This document shows positions 39,131 to 50,002 of a DNA stretch of 64,000 nucleotides, one piece after another (position 1 is the stretch's first letter; every line of letters starts with the position of its first letter). The notes beneath the pieces are model-generated. The model saw only the letters and a program-made list of their open reading frames with translations. It was not told the DNA's origin and did not search any database. Origin of the DNA: Chrysoporthe austroafricana (Eukaryota; Ascomycota; Sordariomycetes; Diaporthales; Cryphonectriaceae); contig JYIP02000006.1 in NCBI GenBank assembly GCA_001051155.2, positions 1,116,001-1,180,000 on the forward strand, read 5' to 3'. The position numbers were made by a program, and so were the translations under genes.

Positions 39131-40018
39131 CTTCGAGACGCGGGAACAAGAACATCAAACTAAGACAGACAGTGGACTTCTAACGACGCAGTATACAAAT
39201 GCGCACGGATTTAAGGGCGGAAAGGCGATGGTATATGTGTCCTGGTAGACAGATGAGATGAGAGCAGTGTAGGTATGTGCGGTATGGTGTGAGTTGCGTA
39301 AGTGTTGACCAGGATGATGAGGTCAGTAGCGTTGAGAAAGAAGCTTGATTTTTGCCCCGCCATACAGAGCCTGCGAAACTACATGGACAGCAAGCAGGCG
39401 GCCACCAGTAACACGCGACAGCCGCCGAGAAAACAAAAATGTACAACAAACCTTACATTAATTGTCGGTCTGGGAGTTGCTGTAATATTCTCCCGTTTAT
39501 GTACAATGTGTCTTGGCCGAGACAAGGTTTGGCAAGAGAATCGGACAGCGGTCCAACAGACAAGCCGTCGCGAGAGCACTGGCAAAGTCGTGTCTCTATT
39601 TCTTCTGTCACCATGTCTACTAACTACTTCGAGGCAACCGCATCAGTCCACGAGCTTGACGCCAAGATTATCCCTTTATCCAGAAACACAAGTAAGATTT
39701 GAAACACCAGGAATGTAGAGCCACATCTCGGTGCTGGCACATCTCACTGTCTCGAAGCGGCGCTTGTTGAGGAAGTTGTGATCGATTTCCCTATTTTGAT
39801 TCATTCCGGCCTCGACTCATGAAATGGTACAGGTATCTATAACTACCTCTGTACCACTCTGATTTGCCACGCCAAATGCAACGAGAAAAGCAAGACCCAT
39901 GCCCTGAGAAGGTATTGCCGGAAAAAGCCCGCACAGGCTCTCTGGCCCGGGTGGGAGCATACATGGCCGTTGTCACCAGGGAACACGAGGGCATAAAACC
40001 GTCCGCTTCGAGGCAGGC

Positions 40019-40460
40019 GGGCGGGCCGCGAGATCGATCGAATCATTCATGGTTATCTGTTTAAGTAGCTATGGAGGGTGAGCACCCCGATTGCCGGAAG
40101 GCCCTTCTGGAGCCCGACCGTACTGGAGCTTCTTTCTCGTCCCAGCCACCAGCACCAAGGAGGTTGATGGGCAAGGCCAATCTTCCCGTGTGATCTCCTT
40201 CGCAGCCCCCGTTGCCCCGTCCCGAAATGCGCCGGGGACCAGCGAGATGCTGGCGGGCGGACCGCGATACTGATTGAATTATTCATGGTTATCTTTATAA
40301 GTAGCTACGGAGGGTGACCGCAATGAGCCGCTTTCTCGTCTCGGCCGCCGGCGCCAGGGAGGTTGATGGGCAAGGCCAATCTCCCCGTGTGATCTCCTTC
40401 GTAGCCCCGTCGCCCCGTCCCGAAATGCGCCGGGGGTACCAGCGAGATGCTCGCGGGCGG
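40019..40460. repeat. Imperfect direct repeat, period about 236 bp, two copies
   Basis: ATTCATGGTTATCT occurs at 40045 and 40281, GAGGTTGATGGGCAAGGCCA in both copies (about 40159 and 40360), and GTCCCGAAATGCGCCGGGG in both (about 40219 and 40418). The right copy is about 35 bp shorter because of a deletion after the GGAGGGTGA block. Confidence 0.92.
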
Positions 40461-40500
40461 AGCTGGAGGGCGGTGCTGGCGGGCAGTGCCAGCGACGCCG

Positions 40501-40559
40501 TTGTGAGAGTGGTTACCGTTGTGAGAGTGGTTACCGTCGTGAGAGTGGTCACCGTCGTG
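40501..40559. repeat. 18-bp minisatellite, about 3.3 copies
   Basis: The unit TTGTGAGAGTGGTTACCG is repeated directly with C/T differences in the later copies. It directly follows the 236-bp repeat. Confidence 0.93.
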
Positions 40560-40784
40560 AGGACATGAGGACAGCCGCGCATGAAGCCCGAGCCACAATA
40601 GGGTCCGCGTGGTTAGGTGCGGCCGTGAGGAGCGAGGCGCGGACGACAACTACCGCTATTGTTGTTATTTATGAATCCAACATGGAATGGCATCCGCGGC
40701 GGACAAGTATAGACGGCGCCCATAGGAGGCGCCGCAATAGCTGAGATAAGGAGCCTAGGAACCCGACGGCGGCGGCGGGCTGCT

Positions 40785-41192
40785 TCAGCTCGCAGCTCGC
40801 ATCTCCCCGCCCGTGGCATCGAGCTCCTCCTGCGTCAAGCTCTTCTTGCGCCAGAAGACAGGGTGCTCGGCACGGATAATGTACCTGACATACCTCAGGT
40901 GCAGGCCTGTAAGACAGGGCCTTCCTCGCACCCTGCCCTCCCCTCTGAGCATCGAGCGTGATGTTGGAAGTGTCGAAGCGCGCGAGGAAGGCGGCGCCCG
41001 GCTGGACCGTCGGCACCTTGGTTCGAAGGTTGGACGGGCGCCGGGTGTGAGGGGGTCCAGCGTCGACGGGCTGCACGGCCGTGGTCGGACCAACGGGACC
41101 GGCTGAGGCGGCTTATAGCCTGCTGCCTCGCGCTGCGTGGGCTGGTAGTGGTACCGCCAGCTCTCAGGGAGGACTGCGTCCCCTCCCCACCG
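40785..41192 (-). other. Unassigned coding-like sequence downstream of TFIIE alpha
   Basis: Two minus-strand frames have strongly GC-ended codons and protein-like content. One reads LPESWRYHYQPTQREAAGY (about 41165 downwards). The next reads VPTVQPGAAFLARFDTSNIT and on to SYRPAPE. There is a good GTATGT donor at 40893 and a CAG acceptor at 40830, after which EELDATGG and a stop at 40785 follow. The first frame also reads on as RYIIRAEHPVFWRKKSL without splicing. I could not connect these pieces by standard-size introns. They may be 3' exons of TFIIE alpha, a small separate gene, or a frameshifted gene. Confidence 0.4.
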
Positions 41193-41234
41193 CTATCCTC
41201 GGCCTCGAGCAGCAGGCCTGTAATATCATATGCT

Positions 41235-42705
41235 CTATAGCACGTCTGAGATGCCCTCCGTCCTCGCCTCCCGTTGGTGGGTGGGTGGGAAGGAAGGGAG
41301 GAAGGTCTCTCTCCGTGGAGACGCGGGCGCCGGGTCTTCGACCTTGATCTTCTTCGCCGGTCGGTCGCCTTCACCGGGACTGTCGCGTTTCAGCGGAGAG
41401 TTGCCGTTTCCGTTGACCGAGGACTCTCTCTTAAATGGCACGCTCGACTGACGGAGTGGCGACGGTGCGGGCTTGAGACCCTGACTAGCTGGTACAGGAG
41501 TTCCGACAGGCGGGGTGGCGACGACGTCCTCGAACTCATCTTCCTCCTCCTCGTCGTCTGAGTCGTCTTCCTTCTTCAGCGCCGCGGCTGCTGCCATGGC
41601 TTCCTGTTCTCGCTTGAGATCCTCCATGTAGCTGCTCAGCTCCTGTGCCTCCTTGGCATCCAACCCTTGCTTGTTGTCGTCGGCTTGCTTCTCCGGCTCT
41701 GCCTTGACCACGGTCTCTCCTGTTGGGGTGGCTGAGAAGGAGTCTCCGCTCACGGTACTGTTGGCCATCCACGCGGGTAGGGCGTTCTGTAGAGCAATCT
41801 TCTCCTTACGCAGTCGCTCTGCCTCTTTCTCCTCCTCTGTGGGTCCCTCTGACGTCGAAATCTTGATGTCGATCTTCTTGGGGCCCGTGTCCGCCAACCC
41901 TTTCACGCTTGTCGGCTTGACAGGGTCGACGACGGTTGCCTTCGCGACCTGATGCTGCTCATCCCTGTCAACCGGCAGGGCACTCTGAATGGCGTACTCG
42001 AAGTTGTTGTCCGGAACGATGACGCTATCAATACGCAGCAGGAGGTCGGTGATGAACTTCAGCTGGTTGTTCAACCTCGTAACCTTCTCATGGCCCGCAG
42101 AAGTCCTGTCGATTTCGTGGCTGAGAACGGCTCCGCATCTTTCGCAAGCGAAGCCCGCCCTGCTCGCCATGCTCAAGACTTCCAGCTGGGTATAATCCGC
42201 CTTGCACCTCGGACAGACGTACTCCTTCCGCTCGCTGGCAGGCACGGTGGGAACCTGCATGTCCTTTCCCAGCTTGTAAACCCTCCATTTGATAGCGTCG
42301 ATCGTCTGACGGTAGTCAATGAAGTAGTAAGTACGGTTGCTCGGACGGACGGCGCCCTCCTTCAGCTCTTGTCGTACGTGTCTGCAGCCCCCGTATTAGC
42401 GCGCGAGGATCCGGAACCGTACCCCAACCGCACATACATCTGCAGGAATCGCTCCTGCTGCATCTTGTAGCAGAGCTTGTGAAGGTCCTTCATCGCCGTG
42501 ATGTTCAAGAGGTAGCCGAGATCATCATCGCGCAACCTAGCCCCAACACGTCAGCATGCCGCCATGACACTCTTGCGCGCCGCGGGAAGACGAACGCTCC
42601 ATGAATGACCAGGGCATCCACGATGAGGACATAGCGGACATCGTAGGGCGGTTGGCTATAAAAGGCGCGAGCGCAAGAGCGCACAAGCTGTTTCGCGAGA
42701 TCCAT
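41235..42705 (-). CDS. TFA1: Transcription initiation factor IIE subunit alpha (Tfa1)
   Basis: Three exons on the minus strand: 42596-42705, 42438-42536 and 41235-42381. The product is 451 aa, close to yeast and human TFIIE alpha. TFIIE recruits and regulates TFIIH at RNA polymerase II promoters. The N-terminal extended winged helix shows FYSQPPYDVRYVLIVDALV, LRDDDLGYLLN, KDLHKLCYKMQQERFL and NRTYYFIDYRQTIDAIKWRV. The zinc ribbon has C126, C129, C149 and C152 (YVCPRC, FACERC). A Lys/Glu-rich helical part and an acidic block (DSDDEEEEDEFEDV) follow, as usual for the family. After this comes a Ser/Pro/Lys tail ending at a stop at 41235; the last 25 residues look intron-like, so the true C-terminus may differ (see 40785-41192). 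It is divergent from POL4. Confidence 0.93.
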
Positions 42706-43753
42706 CTCGGACGGTTGCAACGAGTGGGACGAAGATTTGCGACGTTCGGGAATTCGAGAGGCGCGAATCGGTTTGTGTGCGCGCGGAATACGGAGGGCTT
42801 CGAGAGGTTGAAGAGGCTCTTGGCAGGTCAGCACCGGATCGCAATAGGGCAAATCGTTATACAGGGCGAAGGCTTCATTCAGCCCGATGGGATGGAGGCA
42901 GGAGCACGCACCCCTTTAGTGTCGCTGGCGCGAGAGGTGCCCAGAAGAAGACGAGCTTGATTACAGTTGGGCTGTCCACGGAGACGGCACGAGAGATGAA
43001 CGAAAGATGTATTTGCTTCGAAGCAGCAGCGACGTGCTACCAAGTCGAAGTCAAGGTCGTCGCAAAATCATGACGGTCGGTGAAGGGGACGCTCAGGGAC
43101 GGAGCGCGCGTGCTATAAGGAGACTTCAAACTGTGCTGCCATCAGGGTGTTCCTATTGACGTTGTAGGAACAATGGGTGGCCTGGAGCGAGTCTCAAAAG
43201 GAGCAACAAGTCGGTCCCGCCGTGGTGACTAAGCATGCTGGGCTTTCTCCCTACGGACGGACGTACTCCGTACTTTGTACCTCCCAAGTCGATATTTACT
43301 GAACTGTACTTTGGTACATACCGTGCCCATGCCCATGGAGACCGTACCCATGTGGGTTTGGGACCTGCATGCCGTATGCGTATTTAGATCCAGAGGCTTC
43401 TGATACGAGTTTCCTACATTGAGAATTGCAGAAGCCCTCCCGAGCGTTGTGTACGGATTTTCGCCAGACGACCCCAAGACCAAGACGGAGGGAGCATCGT
43501 CCCTGTCTGCTGATTAGCCGGTCTCACCGTTCGCCTCCCGCTGCGTCATGATAGCGTTCAATTCACAGCAGCGATGCCTTCCCTTTCTCCAACACGACCA
43601 TCGACTCTTCGAGAGCCACACATGAAGCCGCAGACATGATGACTGTTTACAGCAATGCGGTCTTCCAGCTTCCACACCTCAGATTGTGGGTTAGTTGTTG
43701 ATCTCTCATTTCTCTAGTGACCAACAACACAGTGTGCCAACGCAACTCGGGCG
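42706..43753. promoter_or_regulatory. Divergent intergenic region between TFIIE alpha and POL4
   Basis: This roughly 1-kb region must hold both promoters. It has no recognisable gene. GTAC-rich sequence with short palindromes occurs at about 43255-43325. Confidence 0.5.
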
Positions 43754-45825
43754 ATGGTTCTCGAGCTACCACCGGTCTACCTCCTGCCCACGCACATGAG
43801 TGCTGTGGAGCTGCGAAACTGGGAGGACAGGCTCCCGAAGCTTTCTCACGACGCCAGCAAGGTAGAATTCATTGTCGGCAAAAGTGAGTGAATTCATCAG
43901 CTCACCGTTTGGTGATGTTCTGTGGCCTGCCTGTTTCTAGGTTGGCTTACGTCTCGTGGGCGACATGATGAATTTCATTCCAGCGGTCGGAAGGGGCCAG
44001 AGTGTGTTCGGTAAATACAGCATACTTACTTTGTAGCCAGTCTCGCAGAAGCAGCGCGCGCGATTCGAACTGCGAAAGCTGGGGCTTCCAACGGAGGAAT
44101 ATACGCCTGTGAAAGATGACACACCTTCATCCCCCAGGGTGAAGAGGCGCAAGATACGTGACACGGAGGACGTCGCTTTTTATAGCGATTCGGACGCTGG
44201 AAGTATCACGTCTGATAGAAACTCCGCATCGAGGACTGATACAGTCAAGGTCGTCCGCCTCGCCTGGCTTCAAGACTCTCTGTCCAGAGGCGAGCTGCTC
44301 GACCATAGAGACTACATGGTCTACGAGGCCGCCAAAGAGTCAAAGCAAATTACAGCACCAAACCCGGATGACTTGATGCGGCGGGCTAGGGAGGTTGCTG
44401 CTGGGTCGTCTCAGACATGGACTCCTCGACACGGGTCACGCCGCAGGCATGGGGACGTGGGTCATCATGTCAAGGCCCCGCCTCTTAGACCGCAATCAAC
44501 GACAGACGAACATGCGATGGCCAACTTGCCCCCAATCCCGGAGTACCTGAAGACCACCTTCTCATGTCAGCGATCGACTCGCGTGCATCCGCCGAACGAG
44601 AGATTCATCGAGAAGCTGAAGGAAGTCAGGGAACTGCGAGCCATTCAAGGGGATGGCATCGGCGTAAGAGCGTACTCCAGCGCCATCGCTTCTCTTTCGG
44701 CATACCCGTACAAACTACAGAGCGCCATAGGTAAGCGAGCATGGATAGTTTCTGGGTTACCTGCATCTCTATTGCTATTACTGCCCCCCGTAGCCATCCT
44801 ACTGCTGACGCTGATCAGAAGTCGGACGCCTGCCAGGCTGTGGCGCTAAGTTCGCCCGGCTTTTCGAGGAGTTTGAAGACACAGGACAGCTCAAGGAACT
44901 GCAGGCGGCGGAAATTGACCCGAAGATGTCTGTCATCCGGATCTTCTACAAGATCTGGGGCGTTTCCGCGGTGACGGCCGAGGATTTCTACCGAAATGGT
45001 TGGCGAGACCTTGATGATATTGTCGAATTTGGCTGGAGCTCAATTCACCGATCACAGCAGATTGGAGTCAAGTACTATGATGAGTTCCTGCAGAAGATTG
45101 CCCGGACAGAAACGGAGTCCATCGCCGATACGGTCCTGGTGCACGCCAACAGGATTCGCAAGGGGTTTCAGTTGACCATTGTTGGGGGATATCGCAGGGG
45201 CAAGACCATGAGTGGGGATGTGGACTTGATGCTTAGCCATCCGGATGAGGATGCTACTTACAACTCCATTCAGAAGCTTGTGACCAGCCTCATCGATGCC
45301 AAGTACATCAGTACGTTTCAGGCCTGCCGAGTCGAAATTCTGGACTCGAGAGTGCTGACAGCTTTATTAGCTCACACCCTCTCTCTTAGCGAGCACAACT
45401 CAGAGCGCGGCCAGCGCCCGACCAGCCTTCAAGGAGCAGCCTCTGGAGGCACGGGTTTCGACACGCTCGACAAGGCTCTCGTCGTCTGGCAAGACCCCAA
45501 GTTCGAGCCCACGGCGGCTTCATCCAAGAACACCAACCCTCATCGGCGGGTGGACATACTTATCAGCCCATGGAAGACAGTCGGCTGCGCTGTCTTGGGC
45601 TGGAGTTCCGAGACCACGTTCCAGAGGGACTTGCGCCGGTACTGTAAGGAGAAAGGGCTCAAGTTCGACAGCAGCGGGATCAGGTCGCGTCAGCCTCCGT
45701 TTGACTGGGTTGATCTGGAGGACGGTGGAAGAGGCCCGCCCAAGACGATGGAGGAAGCGGAGAGGAGGGTCTTCACGGGGCTGGAGCTGCAATGGAGACC
45801 ACCGGAGGAGAGATGCACTGGATGA
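43754..45825 (+). CDS. POL4: Family X DNA polymerase (Pol4, Pol mu/lambda-like) with BRCT domain
   Basis: Four exons: 43754-43883, 44041-44730, 44819-45310 and 45371-45825. The last intron (60 bp) is in frame and splits the Thr codon before HTLSLSEHN. The product is about 588 aa. An N-terminal BRCT domain spans about residues 1-125 (VYLLPTHMSAVELRNWE, VVRLAWLQDSLSRGE). The polymerase core has the 8-kDa-like region (ERFIEKLKEVRELRAIQGDGIGVRAYSSA), a helix-hairpin-helix part (FYKIWGVSAVTAEDFY) and the palm with GGYRRGKTMSGDVDLML: catalytic D407 and D409, with D499 in RRVDILISPW. Pol4 fills gaps during non-homologous end joining and base excision repair. The first intron is 157 bp, longer than its neighbours. 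No truncation is seen. Confidence 0.93.
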
Positions 45826-46761
45826 GACGATTCTTGGGATTGTGCAAGCGGGCCCAGCCCGTTCTGAAGAGCACTGGACCATCGATCTGCCTCGCAACCA
45901 TTCCGCCCCCTCCCCCCTAAAGAGGACGCTGATGCATCAGCAAACATTCCTATCAAGTCGGTATCATGACACCAAAATGGCGATGTTGGTCTAAGGTCCT
46001 CATTCTCCAAGCCTGACCGAGCCAGGACATGGCAGGGAAATTGCGTCGTCGTGGCCAGGATCATTACAGATCCAAGCCAGGTAGGCTGCCGAAGCTCCAC
46101 GATGCCGTGGCCACAAGGCTGACAACGTCGACTAATCATCCTCGATTGACTTCCCCTCTTGTTCCACCGGTTCTCTTCACTGTCTCCGGCGGGACCTGGA
46201 GCAATCCGAATCCCGGTCCCTGGAGGCGCTGCCGGGTGTCGGGTCCATTCCTAGTCCGGCTATATCCGAGGCTGCTGCGGGTGCCGCCGCGGCTTTACCA
46301 ATATAAGGCGCAAGCCCTGTCGGGCGACCAGGAACATGAACAGCTCGGAGACTTTTGCACGGACTAGGAGAATGCTGGCTCAACAAAAGCTTTGTCATCG
46401 TAGGGCCTCACGGCCGCCCGTCTGGTGGGCTCACGCTATATTCGGATGAAAAGGGTGGCCGAGATGAGACGCCCTGCCCTGCCTGCTCTATCCTTACACT
46501 GGAAGGCGATCAGTCGGCCGGTTTGAAACGCTCTAGCGCGGCGAGGAGGGTGGAAATCTAGAACATGCTGGCGTCGCTGGAAGAACTAGGGTCAAGGGCT
46601 TTAAAATCATCTTCGTCGCCCACGACGAAGTGGCATAGAGTACACCAGTCGAGATCTATCTATCTACCTATATTCCTCTTCCCAGACCAATTGAACCTTC
46701 TCAAGCCATCAATCTGTGCCTCACCAGAGCCTAGTCCGAAAGGAGTATCACAGCAACCAAA
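45826..46761. other. Intergenic region between POL4 and the MAPEG gene
   Basis: No gene is recognised. It contains the MAPEG gene promoter and leader. Confidence 0.6.
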
Positions 46762-47617
46762 ATGGCCGTCACCCTTGAGGTCCCCAACGAATACGGGTGA
46801 GAGGCCCTGAAGCCAAGCACGCACGGGTGTGATCCCCCCGGGGTGGATGGAGGGCTAACATGCCAACAGCTACGTGCTCCTCACCGCCGTGTCCACGGTG
46901 TTCGTGAACATGTGGCACGGGCTGCAGACCGTCTCCGCGAGGAAGGCCAGCGTACGTCCTCCCCTCCCCCCCCCCACCTTTTCCCTCCCTCCCTCCCTCC
47001 TCCTCCTCCTCCTCCTCCTCCTCCTCCTCCCCGTCGCTGGTCATCGTGACCACGACCGCCGCCGGGCCCCGCTCACCCGTGTTTGTGTGTTCCCGCTCCC
47101 CAGGGCATCGGCTACCCCAACGCCTACGCGACCCCCGAGCAGGCGGAGAAGTCCCCCGAGGCCTACCGCCTCAACTGCGCGCAGCGCGCCCACGCCAACT
47201 TCACCGAGAACCTCGTCCCCTTCCTGCCGACGCTGCTGATCGCCGGCCTGCGGTTCCCCGTCCCCGCCGCCGTGGCCGGCGCGTCCTGGCTCGCGGCCCG
47301 CATCGTGTATGCCAGGGGGTACACGAGCGGCGCGGGCCCCAAGGGGAGAACGAGGTGCGTCTTTCATCCTGTCTTCTCCTCTTTTCCCCCCCCCCCCTTC
47401 TTTTGTGTTTCCCCCTCCTTTTTTCTTTCTTTCTTTCTTTCTTCTTCTCCCACTGCTCTCCTTCTCTTTTCGCTCTCGGGCGAGAAGCTGAGGAGGACTG
47501 TAGTAGGTGTCTGTTGCTGACGGTACGTGTAGGGGCGGGTCCGCTTCCTACCTGGCTTACCTCCCGCTCATTGGAATGGCAGCCTATGGGTCCTTCCAGA
47601 TCACTCAGGGCAAGTAA
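46762..47617 (+). CDS. MAPEG-family microsomal glutathione S-transferase (MGST3-like)
   Basis: Four exons: 46762-46796, 46870-46951, 47104-47354 and 47533-47617. The product is 150 aa, the family length. MAPEG proteins are four-helix membrane proteins of the ER or mitochondrial outer membrane that use glutathione for conjugation or peroxide reduction. Visible signatures are MAVTLEVPNEYG before helix 1, VSARKASGIGYP in the first loop, the glutathione-site motif RLNCAQRAHANFTENLVPF (compare RAHQN in MGST3), helices 2 and 3, VYARGYTSGAG, and the C-terminal helix LPLIGMAAYGSFQI. Introns 2 and 3 carry pyrimidine-rich tracts: (CTC)n at about 46994-47030, C and T runs at about 47380-47440. All junctions are GT-AG and in frame. 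It is convergent with ECM14. Confidence 0.95.
46994..47030. repeat. (CTC)n trinucleotide repeat in a MAPEG intron
   Basis: A run of CTC units lies in the second intron of the MAPEG gene, following a CCCT repeat. Confidence 0.9.
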
Positions 47618-48241
47618 GGAGATGTTGGGGAGGGCTTACCAGTAGGAGCACGATGGATGTAGAGAGATGGGGGTTGCGCAAGCCAGATATCGTTAGGTGT
47701 ACATTCCGGAAGCTTTGTGTAACAATCAATACGTAGACCCTTCTAGAAGAAGACAAGGCCAAAAACAAAAGCAAGTCACTTTCGAGGAGCCATGATCTCG
47801 AGCCAACTGCGGCACAGATCCTTGACTTGAACGACACGGCTGGGGTCAAATCCTCACGTGGCACCAGGGCAGGGAGAGACAATGATTACTTCCAAGTTCG
47901 TATTGAGCTGCCGCTGATGCCACGTGATGTTACACAATGGATAGGGCTGATTCATCGCTCTGGCCATTCTAATAGTAAGACTATCTGTCCCAGCCCCGGT
48001 CCCAGTCCACGGTCCCGACTACGTTTACTCATTTCGTAAAATTTCCAGAGTGCCGCTAAAACGCCTTCGCCAGTTCAAAAAAAAAAAAAAAAAAACAAAG
48101 CCCAAAACCCCGCTGTAATCCAATTTTGAATAGGTTGGACCGATTATATTGGTAAGAAACAGAACGCGTCGTGATGGGGTAGTCTGAGAGAGATGGGGGG
48201 CTTCAGGCGAGCCTCGCGCCTTGGTGCCCGGCTTGGACGCG
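47618..48241. other. Convergent intergenic region between the MAPEG gene and ECM14
   Basis: No gene is recognised. An A run of about 19 bases lies at 48077-48095. Confidence 0.6.
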
Positions 48242-50002
48242 CTACCTCCTCTTCCGCCTCTTCAGCTCCATCACCTCCTCGTACTCCTCGGGCACGGCGA
48301 ACAGCTCGTCGTTCGACTCGGCGCCCTCGACCGCCCGCAGGTTCTCGATGCCGTCGTTCCCGAGCAGGAAATCGCCCAGGTACTTAAGGGACTGGAGGAT
48401 CTCCTCGCCGGTCGGGATGATGTAGTCGCTCGGCAGGAGGAAGCCGTAGCTCCCCGTGTCGCGGAGCTTGATCTGGTAGCTGTAGTGCGCGCCCAGCTCG
48501 TGGTAGAACCAGTCGATGGCGGACCCGCCGCTCGGCTCGATGCGCAGGCCGCCGGCGGCGCCGGAGGACTCGGGCACGGCGCCCTGGCAGGCCGGCTTGA
48601 CGGAGTAGGTCTCGCCCGAGAACAGGCGGATGGACTTGGCCAGGCCCATGGCGAGCTCCTCCATCTTCTCGAGGTTCGGCGGCTCGACGTCGCAGCTGTA
48701 GGCGTAGGGGAACAGGATCTGCTGCGAGTACGAGTGCAGGTCGACCAGCCCCACGAAGTCGACGTTGTTGGCCGCGGCCTCGGCCCGGGCCCAGTCGCGG
48801 AGCGCGGCGACCTCGACCGACTCCCACGGCGCGTCGCCGCCGTAGCTCTCGGAGCAGGGGTCGTTGGTGTGGCCGGTGCGCGAGCTGTCCCACTCGTACC
48901 CGAAGGCGTGGTCGAGGTCCAGCCCGCGGCAGAACATCATGCTCGTGTGCTGGCGCGACTTGCGCCACAGCCGGTCGGCGTTCCACGTGTACTCGATGCC
49001 GTCCGGGTTGAGCTCGGGGATGAAGACGATGTCGTACGCCTGCAGGAACTTGGTGATCAGCCGGTCCTTGCCGTAGGAGGTGATGAACGACCACGCGAGG
49101 TAGTTGACGGTGGTCGTGGAGATCCACTCGCGCGCGTGCGAGCCGCCCATCACGATGAGGGTCTTGCGCGGGGTGGCGCGGTCCCGCGAGGCGGCGCTGC
49201 TGCTGCTGACGACCAGGGCGGGGATGTCGCGGCCCTCGTAGGTCTGCCCGATGGTGGTGAACCGGACAAAGGACGGGAACATGGCCTCGATCAGGCGCAT
49301 CCACCGCATGACCACCTTGTGGGGCTGGTAGTTGTGGAAGAAGTAGAGGCCCTCGTCCCCGTCGCCCGGGAGGGAGCTGGTCAGGTCCAGGCTGTACTTG
49401 CGCTCCGGTGGCGACCGGCCCTGCGGCGGCGGCGGGGAGGGGTAGGAGTCGTAGACGGCGGACGGGAGGTCCTCGACGAGAACCCAGTAGGCGGACGCCA
49501 GGGACTCGGGGAGGAGGGTGAGCAGGGGTGCGACTTTGTTCTTCTGTATCCGCAGGTCGACCATGCCATCCCACGACCAGATGTCGAGGAACAGGCGCTC
49601 GGTGGCCTCGGCGAGGGCGCGCTCCTCCTCCACCGTCGAGGTGTTGAACCGCACGACGATCTCATCCTTGAACATGCGGTGCACGTTGGCCGGCCTCGAG
49701 TCAATTGTGTCCTTGGCGGAGTGGGCCCCAAACACGATCCTCACCGCGCTGTCTCGAAGCCATGTCAGGTACGGGAAGACGGAAGATCCGGACCGGGCGG
49801 GATGCGGGTGGTTGTGGTGGCCATGGCCGGAGCTCGCGGCCACGAGGACCTGGACCGGGGTCGTGAGGGTGACGAGGACTGCGAGGTCATCAGCTGTCTG
49901 TCTGCATGTGTCGGAAGAGCGATCACGCGGGGGGGCTGCGCGCAGGCGTATCAGGACAGGTCACGTACGGAGGGGGAAGAGGAGTGACGACGGTAGATGC
50001 AT
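48242..50002 (-). CDS. ECM14: ECM14, inactive M14 metallocarboxypeptidase-like secreted protein
   Basis: Two exons on the minus strand: 49969-50002 and 48242-49878, with a 90-bp intron. The product is 556 aa. The 34-bp first exon completes a signal peptide (MHLPSSLLFPL then LLVTLTTPVQVLVA); an internal start at 49843 would lose it, so the upstream start is preferred. A propeptide-like region (about 50-170) is followed by the carboxypeptidase fold. Zinc ligands are kept: H259 and E262 in GGSHAREW, and H393 in VDLHSYSQ. The general base Glu of active M14 enzymes (in FELRD) is replaced: the stretch reads YQIKLRDTG with K482. This matches the known ECM14 subfamily, annotated as inactive; yeast Ecm14 affects the cell wall. 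It is probably secreted or vacuolar. It is divergent from the Sec7 gene. Confidence 0.94.

Larger units (their letters stand above)
39131..40784. other. Intergenic region with direct repeats
   Basis: No gene is recognised. It holds a 236-bp-period direct repeat (40019-40460) and an 18-bp minisatellite (40501-40559). Open frames at 39302-39718 give no family match by eye. Confidence 0.55.

Noticed and set aside
39614..39801. Possible small gene starting MSTNYFEATASVHELDAK with a GTAAGA donor
   Set aside because: The only acceptor giving a good continuation leaves a 27-bp intron, too short for a spliceosomal intron. Without it the frame stops at once.
40501..40559. CRISPR-like short direct repeats
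   Set aside because: The 18-bp units are contiguous, without spacers, and the genome is eukaryotic; this is a minisatellite.
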